DNA of 64,000 bases from Parabacteroides sp. (GCA_022775005.1 JALFJR010000002.1:1-64000), one strand, 5' to 3'; shown: positions 46,776 through 56,759, numbered from the stretch's first letter. The notes: generated by a model not told the origin, from the sequence alone. Translations and numbers: made by a program.

Positions 46776-49685
46776 TTACGACAGCAAAGAGAAAAGATCT
46801 CCAGTCAATGCAGCAAGAGAGACTCGGCAACGGGCGCATATATCGGTGATCGTAGCGGCTGCGTTTGCCAAGCGATAGAAGGTCTCTTCATCGAGCAACA
46901 CATATTCCCATTCTCGTTCCATCCGTTTCTCCGCAGGGAGTTCGTTAATCTTGCGACACCATTCCACTGCAGCCGTCTGCTTCTGGCGCACATTTCGGTC
47001 GTTGATCTTATCATTTCCCTTCGTCTCGACGAGGTAGATCTTTTCCTTCGTGCCCACCAAGAAATCCGGATGATAGGTAGCCATCAAGCCATCTTGCCGC
47101 AAATAGTAGATCACAGCAAACGCATGGAGAGACTCATGGATCTTCAAGAAACGCTCCACTTCGGCATCCCGATCCAAGAATTCCATGAATGCTTTCTCAA
47201 ACCCACCGTTATGCGAGGGATAACCCAATCGCTCATAAATAGATTTGTGCACTTCAAGCGAATAGCTCTCTCGCATCTTCATTGTCGCCACCTCCGAGAA
47301 TCGCCGATAATCCACCTGTGCCTCCGCTGTCTGCACATGCGTTTGCATCTGATAGATCGCACGGGCCATCTCGCCGATAAGGTGTTGCGTCACCAATCCA
47401 TTTTGCGCCAACAGAATCTTCCAGTCATACCGCTTAAAGGGATCGAAAGGCTGGCCAAACAGACGGGTACGGATAAAGCGATCGAGGGTGGCCATGATCT
47501 GTGCGTCATTGATCTGCAAGGTGGGCAGGCGAAGCTGCTTATGTGCCGAGACACGATCGAAACGCAAGAGTATGGTACGCAGAATCTTTTGCAAATATTC
47601 CCGATAGGTGCGTGCGTTGAACAGATCACCCGTCACGACATAGCGGCCAAACTGCGTCTTCGTGGAAACCTCTTGCGAGAGAAAGGTCTCGCCCTCCTGT
47701 ACCAAGAATTGGCGCAGGCGTTCCAAGCTATAATCGGTGAAGGGGTGCAACTTTTGGATGTCAATTTCATAATCATCCAACTCCTCTTCAGCCTCTCGCA
47801 GGATAATGGGCCACTCAAAATCGTAGGTGGCGTAATCGGCACGCAATCCCACTTTGATCAGATCACCTACGGAAGCTAAATCTGCATTATCTCCCTCCTC
47901 TATCGCTCCGGCTCCTTGCGCAAACAGCTCGTCATAAAACTGCAAGAAAGCAGGATGCTCAATGATGGAAAGCATATCCAAATAACTCTTCGGTGCTTGG
48001 CGTAGCTGCAACACACGTCGGCGATCCTCATTCTTGATCTCCTGATAATCCGACTCTCTCCACATCAAGCGCAAACCTCGGCCAATGATTTGCTCCAACA
48101 GAATCGGAGCTTCGGAAGAACGCAAAGGCACAATGACACAGATATTGTTCACATCAAAGCCCTCACGCAACATCAAGACAGAGACGATCACCCGAGGACG
48201 CTGATAACGGTCGATGTCGAACAGTTTTGTCTTGGTTTCCTTCCATTCCTCTTCCGACACCTCACCCTTAGCATTGCTGTCGATCAACACAATATCCTCC
48301 TGCCGCAACCCTTCGTCTAACAGGAATTGCTCCACAAAGGGAGAGACGGAGGTATCCTCGCAGATGACTAACATCTTCGGATTCTTCCTCACATCTAACG
48401 CTGTAAACTCCTTTTCCAGTTTTTTCAGTTTCGCCCATCCAGCACGCAACATCAAACGTTGCCCCTCACTCAATCCGCAAGCTTTTCCCCGATAATCTCG
48501 CTCAGCCTTGAAATCCAATTGTTCCAAGTCGGTTAGTTCTTGCCTACGATCCAACAACAGGGTTTTCACAAATCCTTTGCGCATAGCGGTGGCCAGATCG
48601 AAATCTACTACAATATGGGGGAAAAAGCACTTTGCCGCATTCCTTCCAGAACCCTGTTTATCATAGGGCGTAGCCGAAAAGTCCACCTGCACAAAGCGAC
48701 TGCCTTTCCCGCCCGCTATGGCATTCAGACCCTTTTGCCACTCCACCTCTTCCACTTCACCTCCACGTTTCAACTCATGGATATGGTGTGCCTCATCGTT
48801 GATCACCATCAGATCGGGTAAACCAGCCAAATAGTCTAACTCACTGCCTCGCAGGTAACGACGATCCAACATGCCCAAATCGTTTCCTGCTGCCTTGCCC
48901 GGACGTATCGGCAGCAATTGCTCCACAATCTCTGGTGCGGTGAGCGATTGTAACTCGTCGTTTTCTTCCTCCTCAATCGGCAGTTGATTCTCAAAAAGAT
49001 GCCAGTTCGTAAGGGCAATCAAGCCATCACCCGTCGTCTTGCGCCCAATGCCCTCCTCCTTCGTGACCACATTGTTTTGGATAAAAGAGAACACCTCTTG
49101 CCGTAAGTGAGGCGGAATAAAAAGCGCTTGGTTCAGGTGAAAGTCGTTTGTCTCCGGATCGCGATAGCGCTGTCCCCGAGGCATCCGTCCGCAAAAGGCA
49201 TCTAACAGGCGGTCGTAAACAATCAACCCCGGTGCCACGATCAAGAAGTTCTGCGTGAACCGTCCACTCGGTTGCTCCTCATGACGGGCATTCAGCAACT
49301 GCCAAAGCAACAGGGCGTGCATCACCCACGTCTTGCCCGTACCAGTCGCCATCTTCACGGCATATTTGGGCATCTGATATTTGGGTCGAGCCAACGCGCC
49401 TAAGTTTGCGTATGCCAAGAGGCTCTCGTCCACACAGCGGTAGTTGTCGATCACCTGCTCCACCCGTGCCACCTCATGCAGGTAAATCACGTTGAGAATC
49501 GCTTGCCGTTGCCCTTCATGAAAGTTCCGATCACGTTCCATCCTGTGCGCCTCACCAAACCAATAGCGCAACAAGGTTTGTGTCATGGGAGTAACCGCTT
49601 CTAAAAGTGAGCCATCCGCCCATGCCTGATTGACCTGCTCCGTCAATCGTTTGGCCAATTCCAAAGAGATCGTATTCGCATTCAT
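46776..49685 (-). CDS. res: Type III-like restriction enzyme, Res (helicase-nuclease) subunit
   Basis: A 969-residue DNA translocase/nuclease. Helicase motifs: Walker [10 protein letters not shown] (112-120), DEAH in [11 protein letters not shown] (about 300), SATPYDKQG, and motif [14 protein letters not shown]-terminal PD-(D/E)xK nuclease is shown by HPDFLVG...YLVETKG (about 872-890), with the spacing usual in type III Res proteins. Its ATG overlaps the mod stop by 4 nt (ATGA), so the two are translationally coupled. All catalytic motifs look intact. Confidence 0.9.
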   Translation of the reverse strand: MNANTISLELAKRLTEQVNQAWADGSLLEAVTPMTQTLLRYWFGEAHRMERDRNFHEGQRQAILNVIYLHEVARVEQVIDNYRCVDESLLAYANLGALARPKYQMPKYAVKMATGTGKTWVMHALLLWQLLNARHEEQPSGRFTQNFLIVAPGLIVYDRLLDAFCGRMPRGQRYRDPETNDFHLNQALFIPPHLRQEVFSFIQNNVVTKEEGIGRKTTGDGLIALTNWHLFENQLPIEEEENDELQSLTAPEIVEQLLPIRPGKAAGNDLGMLDRRYLRGSELDYLAGLPDLMVINDEAHHIHELKRGGEVEEVEWQKGLNAIAGGKGSRFVQVDFSATPYDKQGSGRNAAKCFFPHIVVDFDLATAMRKGFVKTLLLDRRQELTDLEQLDFKAERDYRGKACGLSEGQRLMLRAGWAKLKKLEKEFTALDVRKNPKMLVICEDTSVSPFVEQFLLDEGLRQEDIVLIDSNAKGEVSEEEWKETKTKLFDIDRYQRPRVIVSVLMLREGFDVNNICVIVPLRSSEAPILLEQIIGRGLRLMWRESDYQEIKNEDRRRVLQLRQAPKSYLDMLSIIEHPAFLQFYDELFAQGAGAIEEGDNADLASVGDLIKVGLRADYATYDFEWPIILREAEEELDDYEIDIQKLHPFTDYSLERLRQFLVQEGETFLSQEVSTKTQFGRYVVTGDLFNARTYREYLQKILRTILLRFDRVSAHKQLRLPTLQINDAQIMATLDRFIRTRLFGQPFDPFKRYDWKILLAQNGLVTQHLIGEMARAIYQMQTHVQTAEAQVDYRRFSEVATMKMRESYSLEVHKSIYERLGYPSHNGGFEKAFMEFLDRDAEVERFLKIHESLHAFAVIYYLRQDGLMATYHPDFLVGTKEKIYLVETKGNDKINDRNVRQKQTAAVEWCRKINELPAEKRMEREWEYVLLDEETFYRLANAAATITDICARCRVSLAALTGDLFSLLS

Positions 49686-51616
49686 CGTGTTGTCGCATTT
49701 AAAACCACTTGACTTTCAAAACCAAACACATCCACTGCTTTCACGCATACCGTGCGTTGCTCCTTGTGGGGCACACGCAAGCGCGTCGAATAGATGCAAT
49801 GCAAGGGATCATCATCGTTATCAGTGTTCTCCCGATAATCCTGCCAAGTTGATCGGAAGGTGACACCATCATAATCAGGATCAATGCTCCAATACTCAAT
49901 CAATGAGAGGGGATCCTCCTCCATCACCTCGCACAGCTTCTCCTTGTCTTTATCATCGAGCGGAATATTATCTGGCGAGAGCAACACATAGTCTTTCAAG
50001 GCGATGTCTAACTCATCTTGATCGCCTTGGCGGTACACATTTACCAATGCCGCGCTTAAGTATTGTAGGGAGGAGAAGCGAACCGACCGATCGTCAATCA
50101 ATTTCTTGTATCCCTTCTTCGACAGTTTATCCAATAGGTCGGGTGGAATGACCAAGACAACCACATTGGCATTTTGGTATTGTTGGATAGCTTGCGAGAT
50201 GTCGAACGCAAAGTTCCATCCCAAGACAACCACTTTATCCCAACCACCGCCTAACAGGGAGGCCTTGGCTTCTACGGCCCGTTTGATCGTAGCCGCCGTG
50301 GTCAATCGGTTGGGGCTATCCACCATCACCAACGTGCGTGTTCCCTTCACATAGCCAAAGTTTCGATCGTTGCATTGCTCTGGGGCGAAGGGTAAAGCCC
50401 CATAAAGGCCCAACACCACTTGGCTCAGATCGCCCACTCGCTGATAACGCTTGTTGTTGCGGAAAGCCTCCTTTTGATAGTCGCCAATGGATTGATAGAG
50501 GAAAGGGTTCACCTCTTGGTCGATAAAGCGTTTGCGCATCACCAAGGAGGCCGGTTTCCCTATATCCCCAATGATCCAACGTCTGCCTAACCGCTCTGCC
50601 ACAGCCGCTGTGGTACCGCTACCTCCGAAGAAATCACATACCAAATCGCCCTCGTTACTACTTGCCTTTATAATGCGTTCAAGAAGGGCTTCTGGTTTTT
50701 GGGTAGCGTAACCTATACGTTCATGTCCTGTTTTACCCACTTGATACAAATCATCCCAGCAATCTGTATCATCCCAAAAGTCTGATACAGGCTTATCTTC
50801 TTGTTGCCGATACACGACATTCCCATTCTCATCTCGCATGGAAACTTTTATTCCATCTATCATTTGGACAAGATTTCTTTTTCTGCTTTCAGATAGTTTA
50901 ATCCTTTGTTCATGGAATATAGAATTTGAGGATCTCCCATAGTAAAAAATATTGTCATGCATTCTTTGAAAGGCGCTTGACACATTTGCCCAACGACTGT
51001 AAGCCCATATAATTTCATTTTTGAAATTATCTTTCCCAAATATCTCATCCATCAATATTTTCACATAGTGCCCGACATGCCAATCAATATGCACATAAAT
51101 ACTTCCTCGATCGGATAATAGCTCACGCATCAGTACCAAACGAGGATACATCATGCGGAGATAAGACACCGTGCCCTCCTCCCAAGTGTCCGCATAGGCG
51201 AATTGCTCAATCACGGTGGGCTTTTGCTGAATATCCGCCCCTGGCAAAGTAATCTTTGTGCGATAATCCGCTTTGCTATCGAAAGGGGGATCAATATAAA
51301 TCAGATCCACTTTGCCACGCATAGAGGGTAAACCGGTAGCTGGGTCGCCTGCCAATAGTGCCTGCATCGTCAGCAGGTTATCGCCATAGATCAACCGATT
51401 CATCCAACCCTCTCCATGCAGGGCTTGGTTAAACGCATTGGGAATTTGGGGCGAACTGCCTCGAAACAGCCCACTGGTGTCTTTACTGGGCAACACCAAT
51501 TCATTGGTTTGCAAACCAATCTGCGTGCCATTGCTTAGGCGCTCCAAGATTTGTTGCGCCTCTTTTCTGCCTTCGCTTGCGATGCGAGGCAATGCTTCAA
51601 TCAGGGATTTTGCCAT
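49682..51616 (-). CDS. mod: Type III-like adenine-specific DNA methyltransferase, Mod subunit
   Basis: A 644-residue beta-class N6-adenine methyltransferase that sets the recognition sequence of the system. The catalytic motif IV is DPPF (109-112), the SAM-binding motif I is FFGGSGTT (329-336), in the beta-class order IV-TRD-I. The part between them (about residues 185-285, nucleotides 50760-51060) should hold the target recognition domain and looks clearly richer in A/T than its flanks, which suggests exchange of this domain. The C-terminal third (after 400) has no motif I can name. First gene of the mod-res operon, behind a long structured leader. Confidence 0.9.
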   Translation of the reverse strand: MAKSLIEALPRIASEGRKEAQQILERLSNGTQIGLQTNELVLPSKDTSGLFRGSSPQIPNAFNQALHGEGWMNRLIYGDNLLTMQALLAGDPATGLPSMRGKVDLIYIDPPFDSKADYRTKITLPGADIQQKPTVIEQFAYADTWEEGTVSYLRMMYPRLVLMRELLSDRGSIYVHIDWHVGHYVKILMDEIFGKDNFKNEIIWAYSRWANVSSAFQRMHDNIFYYGRSSNSIFHEQRIKLSESRKRNLVQMIDGIKVSMRDENGNVVYRQQEDKPVSDFWDDTDCWDDLYQVGKTGHERIGYATQKPEALLERIIKASSNEGDLVCDFFGGSGTTAAVAERLGRRWIIGDIGKPASLVMRKRFIDQEVNPFLYQSIGDYQKEAFRNNKRYQRVGDLSQVVLGLYGALPFAPEQCNDRNFGYVKGTRTLVMVDSPNRLTTAATIKRAVEAKASLLGGGWDKVVVLGWNFAFDISQAIQQYQNANVVVLVIPPDLLDKLSKKGYKKLIDDRSVRFSSLQYLSAALVNVYRQGDQDELDIALKDYVLLSPDNIPLDDKDKEKLCEVMEEDPLSLIEYWSIDPDYDGVTFRSTWQDYRENTDNDDDPLHCIYSTRLRVPHKEQRTVCVKAVDVFGFESQVVLNATTR

Positions 51617-51903
51617 AACTGCATTAACCGTGTTTTCATCCGTATTAATGCGTCGCTTTTCTTACGAGTTTCCGCCAAGCACCTAAAAAGAACGTGGACG
51701 TTGTTACATCCGGTTCGAAGGTACTTGGCGGAAACCTATGCTCAACAGATGCAGCCAGCCGTCCACGCATAACGTGAACGTCCGCTATTATCCATTGAGC
51801 ATGTTCTTTCCACCGCCAAGTTTCTCGAACCTCGAATAATCAGCAAACGCTAATATTTACCACAAAAAGACCTAACCACAGCTACGCTTAGCGGGATCAG
51901 TCG
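51617..51903 (-). ncRNA. Structured 5' leader of the mod-res operon, possible RNA switch
   Basis: Reading leftwards, three related blocks occur: CTTGGCGG (51820-51813), GTTTCCGCCAAGTACCT (51735-51719) and AGGTGCTTGGCGGAAAC (51684-51668). The middle block can pair with the first, closing nested stems ATGCTCAA/TTGAGCAT and GTTCACG/CGTGGAC, or with the third over 17 bp with one wobble. Both cannot form at once. A further hairpin GCATTAA/TTAATGC lies just before the mod start. I do not recognise a known RNA family. A transposon end or recombination site is an alternative. Confidence 0.5.
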
Positions 51904-51907
51904 GCCA

Positions 51908-51938
51908 CAAAAGTACGAATTAATTCAATTTTCAGCAA
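51908..51938 (-). promoter_or_regulatory. Promoter of the mod-res operon
   Basis: TTG (51938-51936) and TACTTTTG (51915-51908) on the minus strand, 20 nt apart. It predicts transcription from about 51901 through the structured leader. Confidence 0.7.
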
Positions 51939-52036
51939 TCTCTCTTTTGGGATCCATTCAACGTTTTCAAGGAAAGACACCCTGGCGGATGGCTTACCTT
52001 CGTAACAGGAAATGAGAGGGCAGGGAAAGCGCAAGG

Positions 52037-52172
52037 CTAAGGTAACGCTAAAGTGACGCTAAAGTAACACTAAGGTAAGTCTAATCCGGCTCTAATCCGG
52101 AATTAGAGAATGATTAGAGGATGATTAGACAACGATTAGAGGATGATTAGAGCTACCGTAGCGCAGCCTTAG
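52037..52172. repeat. 11-nt phased array of CTAA and TTAG half-sites
   Basis: CTAA stands at 52037, 52048, 52059, 52070, 52081 and 52092; TTAG stands at 52103, 52114, 52125, 52136, 52147 and 52169, with GTAG at 52158. All thirteen are in one exact 11-nt register. The left half and right half are mirror orientations, so the array is a large dyad centred near 52101. It cannot be coding since 11 is not a multiple of 3. It lies between the mod-res promoter and the tRNA-Phe-like gene. Confidence 0.85.
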
Positions 52173-52197
52173 CCAAGCGGCCTATCAGATGGTATTA

Positions 52198-52223
52198 TAG
52201 AGACGTAGCACGCTATGTCTCTA
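52198..52223. repeat. Interspersed TAGAGAC hairpin
   Basis: TAGAGACGTAGC/GCTATGTCTCTA, a 12-bp stem with one G-T pair and a 2-nt loop. Same family as 24025-24048. Confidence 0.65.
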
Positions 52224-52303
52224 CTTATTGATATACTTGCTTACTGCCACCACAACCTTGCAGTTTTAGCTAAAATCATAGGGAAAACCAACGGTGTATA
52301 TAT

Positions 52304-52337
52304 AAAAAAAGAGAGTCACTCATTTGAGTAACGCTCT
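52304..52337 (-). terminator. Terminator after the tRNA-Phe-like gene
   Basis: On the minus strand GAGCGTTACTC/GAGTGACTCTC forms a stem with an AAAT-type loop, followed by seven T. Confidence 0.75.
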
Positions 52338-52348
52338 GATTTTCTATG

Positions 52349-52463
52349 TGGTGCCACCAAGAATCGAACCGAGGACACAAGGATTTTCAGTCCTTTGACT
52401 CTAAAGACTTCCAAAAGCTCGCTATCGCTCACTTTTGGAAGCAACCAACTGAGCTATGGCACC
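52349..52463 (-). tRNA. tRNA-Phe (GAA)-like gene with a hairpin inserted in the D-loop
   Basis: The ends GGTGCCA and TGGCACC pair as an acceptor stem, discriminator A. TAGCTCAGTTGGTT begins the D-arm; the anticodon arm AAGGA-CTGAAAA-TCCTT has anticodon GAA. Total length is 115 nt, about 40 more than normal. The extra bases sit in the D-loop and form CTTCCAAAAG-N14-CTTTTGGAAG, a perfect 10-bp inverted repeat. The T-stem (CTCGG with CTTGG) has a mismatch and two wobbles, and the D-stem 3' side reads GAGT. No CCA is encoded. It has a terminator. Either a decayed copy or a tRNA made from an unusual precursor. Confidence 0.75.
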
Positions 52464-52479
52464 TTATAAATCAATAGAG

Positions 52480-52605
52480 CTACATAAATTGCTCGTAATC
52501 TTTTATTCCACTGATTATTCCGTAACTATTCATAAGTTTTTGGAATAGTGTATTACTTAGTTTTCGATAAGCTTCTATGATAGATAGAATATTGACACTT
52601 TTCAT
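52480..52605 (-). CDS. Possible 41-residue small protein
   Basis: Starting at the ATG at 52605, MKSVNILSIIEAYRKLSNTL ... YEQFM reads without a break for 41 codons and has amphipathic helical character with sensible composition. It starts 5 nt from the TACCTAT palindrome that precedes the porin operon and ends 16 nt before the tRNA-like gene on the same strand. No family is recognised. The longer ORF in the track (start 52761) overlaps the porin promoter and is not favoured. It may be only part of a tRNA leader. Confidence 0.35.
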   Translation of the reverse strand: MKSVNILSIIEAYRKLSNTLFQKLMNSYGIISGIKDYEQFM

Positions 52606-52610
52606 AACGA

Positions 52611-52690
52611 AATACCTATTTTGAGGTATTCCGTTCCTAATTTTACCTATTTGAGGTGATTTCGGGGCACCCGGGAAGCCTGTACTTTTG
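52611..52690 (+). promoter_or_regulatory. Composite operator-promoter of the porin-imelysin-cytochrome operon
   Basis: AATACCTATTTTGAGGTATT (52611-52630) is a 7-bp-arm palindrome. A second TACCTATTTGAGGTGA lies with its TACCT at 52644, 31 nt after the first. The -7 box TACTTTTG starts at 52683, 39 nt after the second. The block between (GATTTCGGGGCACCCGGGAAGCC) is also shared with the promoter at 60837-60914. Start of transcription would be near 52697, about 15 nt before the porin ATG. Confidence 0.75.
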
Positions 52691-52711
52691 CCCCAAAAAT
52701 TAGAAAAGGAT

Positions 52712-54025
52712 ATGCGATTATTTACAAATGTACTCTGTATAGGCTGCCTCGTATGTGGCACGTTGCAGGCTCAGGAGAGCGCTTCGGAACGGGCGGAAGC
52801 TATCTATGCCTCTGGTTACGAGCAATTTCGGATCGGAGGGTATGGTGAGGTGGTGGCCAACTTCAAGGATTATGGCATCAACCGCTTCTATGGCGGATCG
52901 GATGGAAACACCAAGAAACATCGAAACACGATCTCGATCCCTCGCTTTGTCTTGGCCTTGGATTACAAGTTCAACAGCCAATGGGTGCTGGGGGCGGAGA
53001 TCGAGTTTGAGGCGGGTGGTACCGGTTCGGCTTACGAGCTGGAGAATACCGAGAATGGCGAGTATGAGACCGAGGTGGAGAAGGGGGGCGAGGTAGCCAT
53101 CGAGCAGTTTCACCTGACCCGACTGATCCATCCGGCCTTCAATGTGCGTGCCGGTCATCTGATCGTGCCGGTTGGCTTGACCAATGCCCACCACGAGCCG
53201 ATCCATTTCTTTGGTACCTCCCGACCAGAGGGGGAGACCACCATCCTGCCCTCCACTTGGCACGAGACCGGTATCTCCTTTTTCGGTACCTGGGGCCGAG
53301 GGTATGGCCGCTTCGATTACGAGGCTCAGGTGGTGGCCGGCTTGAATGCCAATGGGTTCGACCGCAACACCTGGGTGGCCAGTGGCAAGCAGGGCATCTT
53401 CGAGGTCGATAACTTCACTTCGCCCGCCTATGTGGGACGGCTGAACTATCAGAGTGTGCCGGGCTTGCGGGTAGGTGCCTCCATCTATTATTGCGCGGAT
53501 GCGGGGGCCAATGCAGATAAATACCAGACCTACTCCTCGATAGGCAAGATTCCTGTGCGAATCTATACGGCGGATGCGCAATACAAGAATCGTTTCGTGA
53601 CGGCTCGTGCCAATTTGGTGTATGGCGACTTGGGTAACTCGGCCAAGTTGAGTGCCGCCAACGTGAAGCTCTCCAACAAGTCGCCCTATTCCCGGGTGAC
53701 CCCGATCGCCAAGCATGCGGTCAGCTATGCGGCTGAGGCAGGTGTGAACCTCTCGGCTTTCTTCCCGGAGAGCAATCGGGTACCCGTGATTTACCCCTTC
53801 GCTCGTTACGAATACTACAACTCGCAGGAGGGTGGCGAGGCCGGACAGACCATGGACAAACGGTGCCAAGTGGGGATGTGGACAGCCGGCTTAAACTGGT
53901 TCGCTCTACCTAATTTGGTGGTGAAGGCCGATTATTCGACCCGTCGCATCGGAGGTGGGCGTTACAACAGCGAGAATGAGTTTGCGATAGGTATCGCCTA
54001 TGTGGGCTGGTTTTTCCGCCATTGA
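52712..54025 (+). CDS. Outer-membrane porin-like barrel protein (first of the operon)
   Basis: A 437-residue protein with signal peptide MRLFTNVLCIGCLVCGTLQAQ and a beta-barrel body, ending in WFFRH. The N-terminal mature part (YEQFRIGGYGEVVANFKDYGINRFYGG) and the mid segment HLIVPVGLTNAHHEPIHFFGTSRPEGE resemble the porin type found beside imelysin genes in Bacteroidetes. The ORF track starts at 52688, inside the -7 box; the ATG at 52712 is used. It is the first gene behind the composite operator; the imelysin gene follows by 35 nt. Substrate unknown; iron chelate or another small solute is inference from context. Confidence 0.8.
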   Translation: MRLFTNVLCIGCLVCGTLQAQESASERAEAIYASGYEQFRIGGYGEVVANFKDYGINRFYGGSDGNTKKHRNTISIPRFVLALDYKFNSQWVLGAEIEFEAGGTGSAYELENTENGEYETEVEKGGEVAIEQFHLTRLIHPAFNVRAGHLIVPVGLTNAHHEPIHFFGTSRPEGETTILPSTWHETGISFFGTWGRGYGRFDYEAQVVAGLNANGFDRNTWVASGKQGIFEVDNFTSPAYVGRLNYQSVPGLRVGASIYYCADAGANADKYQTYSSIGKIPVRIYTADAQYKNRFVTARANLVYGDLGNSAKLSAANVKLSNKSPYSRVTPIAKHAVSYAAEAGVNLSAFFPESNRVPVIYPFARYEYYNSQEGGEAGQTMDKRCQVGMWTAGLNWFALPNLVVKADYSTRRIGGGRYNSENEFAIGIAYVGWFFRH

Positions 54026-54060
54026 TGAATGAATAACAATGTAAAAAACAGATAGATAAG

Positions 54061-55245
54061 ATGAGAAAGAAGGATATTTATGTGGCGATGATCGCCTTGG
54101 GATTGAGCTGTGGCTTCACGGCTTGCAGTGATGATGAGGGTCCAGTCGTTGTGGATCCGGAGGTGGAGCAACCGACCTCCTCTGCCGATTTGCTCTACAC
54201 GAAAACCAATGCCAGCAGTTGGGGCAACTACATGCGGGTGGTGGCCAACCTGTTGAAAGAGGATGCGGCCACACTCTATGCGGATTGGAACAGTAGTTAT
54301 AATGGGGGCGAGAGCTATGCCGCACTCTTCAAGGGACATAACAATGCCACCTTCCCCAGTGCGATCAGTTGCGTGGAGCAGTTGATTGATGGCTGTTGGG
54401 ACATTGCCAATGAGGTGGGTACGGCCAAGATAGGCGATCCCTACAACCTCTATATGGAGGGGAAGACCACCGAGGCGCTCTATGCCGTGGAGTCTTGGTA
54501 CAGCTGGCACTCCCGGGAGGACTACCGCAACAACATCTACTCCATCCGCAATGTCTATTATGGCTCACGGGATGGACAGATCAGCGAGAAGTCGCTCTCC
54601 AAGGCGATTGCCGCGCTCAATCCGGCGCTGGACGAGACGATGAGACGGGTGATCGCGGAGGCTGCCGAGGCCATTTGGGACATACCCAGTCCCTTCCGAA
54701 GCCACATCAACAGCGAAGCGACCACTGTGGCGATGGAGGCTTGCGCGACCTTGGCCGATGCGTTGAACAACCAGTTGAAGCCTTTCGTGATCGCGAACTT
54801 GAGCGAGGATGCGGTGTTGGATCCGATCGTGACCAATTATGTGGATGTGGTGGTATTGCCCACCTATGCGGACTTGAAACGAGAGAACGCAGATCTGGCG
54901 GATGCGGTAGCCGCGTTTGCCGAGAATCCCTCCGATGCGGCTTTCGAGAAGGCTTGTCAGGCTTGGTTGGATGCCCGTGAGCCGTGGGAGACGAGTGAGG
55001 CCTTCCTCTTCGGGCCGGTGGCTGACAAGGGGTTGGATCCCAATATGGATAGCTGGCCGTTGGATCAGGATGGTATCGTGCAGCTGCTGAACTCAGGCAA
55101 TTATGCCGAGATGGAGTGGAGTGGCGATTATAACGAGGAGAGTGATGCGATCGCGGCTGCCCAAAGCTTGCGAGGCTATCACACCCTGGAGTTCCTGCTG
55201 TTCCGCAATGGTGAGCCTCGTTCGGTAGCGGAAGGAGAGAAATAG
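54061..55245 (+). CDS. Imelysin-family lipoprotein
   Basis: A 394-residue lipoprotein (lipobox GFTAC) of the imelysin/peptidase M75-like family. The two family motifs are both present: GYHTLEFLLF (the GxHxxE motif, near residue 372) and the REPWETSEAFLFGP segment near 310. Such proteins are iron-regulated in many bacteria and are linked to iron uptake, though no peptidase activity is proven. It sits directly before a di-heme cytochrome, a pairing known in proteobacterial iron operons too. Confidence 0.9.
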   Translation: MRKKDIYVAMIALGLSCGFTACSDDEGPVVVDPEVEQPTSSADLLYTKTNASSWGNYMRVVANLLKEDAATLYADWNSSYNGGESYAALFKGHNNATFPSAISCVEQLIDGCWDIANEVGTAKIGDPYNLYMEGKTTEALYAVESWYSWHSREDYRNNIYSIRNVYYGSRDGQISEKSLSKAIAALNPALDETMRRVIAEAAEAIWDIPSPFRSHINSEATTVAMEACATLADALNNQLKPFVIANLSEDAVLDPIVTNYVDVVVLPTYADLKRENADLADAVAAFAENPSDAAFEKACQAWLDAREPWETSEAFLFGPVADKGLDPNMDSWPLDQDGIVQLLNSGNYAEMEWSGDYNEESDAIAAAQSLRGYHTLEFLLFRNGEPRSVAEGEK

Positions 55246-55269
55246 ATGGAATAGGATCATCAAACGGAT

Positions 55270-56730
55270 ATGAAGATGTTATTCGCTTTGCGAAAAAGTA
55301 GGGACGCTATGTGTGGCGTTGGTTTAGGACTGCTGCTCTTGGGGGCAATCGCCTGCTCGGAAGAGGAGGGGCTGGAGGTGACGGATGTGTCCGTCCCTTC
55401 CGGCTATGCCCTTTCGGCGGGCACCTCCACGGTTTTCCTCAACTCCACCATTGCCTACGACACGGAGGCGCCTTGGGTGAGTGGCAGCTATGCCAGTCGT
55501 TTCACCCGTGGGGATGGACTCTACGATGATGTGCGCACCAGCGGTCTGGGCGATGGTGGCGGCTTGGGCCCGGTCTATGCCGGTTACTCTTGTGGCAGTT
55601 GCCACCGCAACGCAGGCCGCACGCAACCCACCTTGTGGAGTGAGGGGGGATCGGGCAGCTATGGCTTCTCCTCGATGTTGGTCTATATCACCCGTCGCAA
55701 TGGGGCCTTCTTCAAGAACTATGGACGGGTGTTGCACGACCAGGCAATCTATGGGGTGAAAGCGGAGGGTAAGCTGAAGGTGAAGTATGATTACGAGACC
55801 TTCTCCTTTCCCGATGGCGAGACCTATGAGCTTTGCAAGCCCACCTATACCATCACGGAATGGTATGCCGACAGCATCGCCCCCAACGACCTCTTCTGTA
55901 GCGTGCGCATCCCCTTGCGTCATGTGGGATTAGGGCAGATGATGGCACTCGACCCGACCGAGATCGAGGCCTTGGCCGCCCGGAGCAACTACCCGGAATA
56001 TGGCATCAGTGGACGAGCCAACTACATCAACGAGCGAGGCATGAAGCGGCTGGGCCTTTCCGGCAACAAGGCGCAACATGCGGACCTCACGATCGAGCTG
56101 GGCTTCTCCAGTGATATGGGTGTGACCAACAGTCGCTACCCGGAGGAGATTTGCGAGGGGCAGCTCCAGATGGATCAAGGCAGCATGATGGGCTTGGCCT
56201 ACGACCAGTTGGATGTCTCCACCGAGGAGATGGAGAATGTGGATCTCTATCTCCATAGCTTAGGCGTGCCGGCCCGTCGGAACGTAAACGATCCGCAGGT
56301 GATCTTGGGCGAGCAGAAGTTTTACGAGGCGAAGTGCCACCTGTGCCACGTCACGACGCTGCACACGCGCCCTCGGGGAGCGGTCTTGATCAACAATACG
56401 GAACTGCCTTGGCTGGGCAACCAGACGATCCATCCCTATTCCGATTACCTGCTGCACGACATGGGATCGGAAATCATGGGGGTAGGTCTGAACGATAACT
56501 ATGTCAGCGGATTGGCTCGGGGAAACGAGTGGCGAACCACCCCTCTGTGGGGCATCGGCTTGCAGGAGAAGGTGAACGGACATACCTATTTCCTGCATGA
56601 CGGACGGGCACGCAACGTGCAGGAGGCGATCCTTTGGCATGGCGGAGAGGGCGAGGCCTCGAAAAACCTGTTCAAGCAGATGAGCAAGGCTGATCGAGAG
56701 GCGTTGGTAGCCTTCATCAATTCTCTTTAA
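55270..56730 (+). CDS. Di-heme c-type cytochrome lipoprotein (DUF1111/DHOR family)
   Basis: A 486-residue exported lipoprotein (lipobox GAIAC) with two CxxCH heme-binding motifs: CGSCH (about residue 107) and CHLCH (about residue 356). The first is set in GYSCGSCHRNAGR, as in the di-heme oxidoreductase family once called thiol oxidoreductase. This family is a distant relative of MauG/CcpA peroxidases. A His/Met-rich region (WRTTPLWGIGLQEKVNGHTYFLHDGRA) near the C-terminus matches the family's end. Needs a cytochrome c maturation system, not in this window. Between imelysin (24 nt) and the second porin (29 nt). Confidence 0.9.
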   Translation: MKMLFALRKSRDAMCGVGLGLLLLGAIACSEEEGLEVTDVSVPSGYALSAGTSTVFLNSTIAYDTEAPWVSGSYASRFTRGDGLYDDVRTSGLGDGGGLGPVYAGYSCGSCHRNAGRTQPTLWSEGGSGSYGFSSMLVYITRRNGAFFKNYGRVLHDQAIYGVKAEGKLKVKYDYETFSFPDGETYELCKPTYTITEWYADSIAPNDLFCSVRIPLRHVGLGQMMALDPTEIEALAARSNYPEYGISGRANYINERGMKRLGLSGNKAQHADLTIELGFSSDMGVTNSRYPEEICEGQLQMDQGSMMGLAYDQLDVSTEEMENVDLYLHSLGVPARRNVNDPQVILGEQKFYEAKCHLCHVTTLHTRPRGAVLINNTELPWLGNQTIHPYSDYLLHDMGSEIMGVGLNDNYVSGLARGNEWRTTPLWGIGLQEKVNGHTYFLHDGRARNVQEAILWHGGEGEASKNLFKQMSKADREALVAFINSL

Positions 56731-56759
56731 CATACGAATTAAATGATGTATAAACAGCA

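Noticed and set aside
46677-47879. 400-residue ORF on the plus strand
   Set aside because: Antisense shadow of res, with no family features; res has complete helicase and nuclease motifs.
51668-51735. Invertible promoter or integron attC site
   Set aside because: The 17-bp arms enclose only 34 bp with no -7 box inside; no integrase in the window; lacks the GTT/AAC core of attC.
52718-53869. 383-residue ORF on the minus strand
   Set aside because: Antisense shadow of the porin gene, which has a signal peptide and a promoter.
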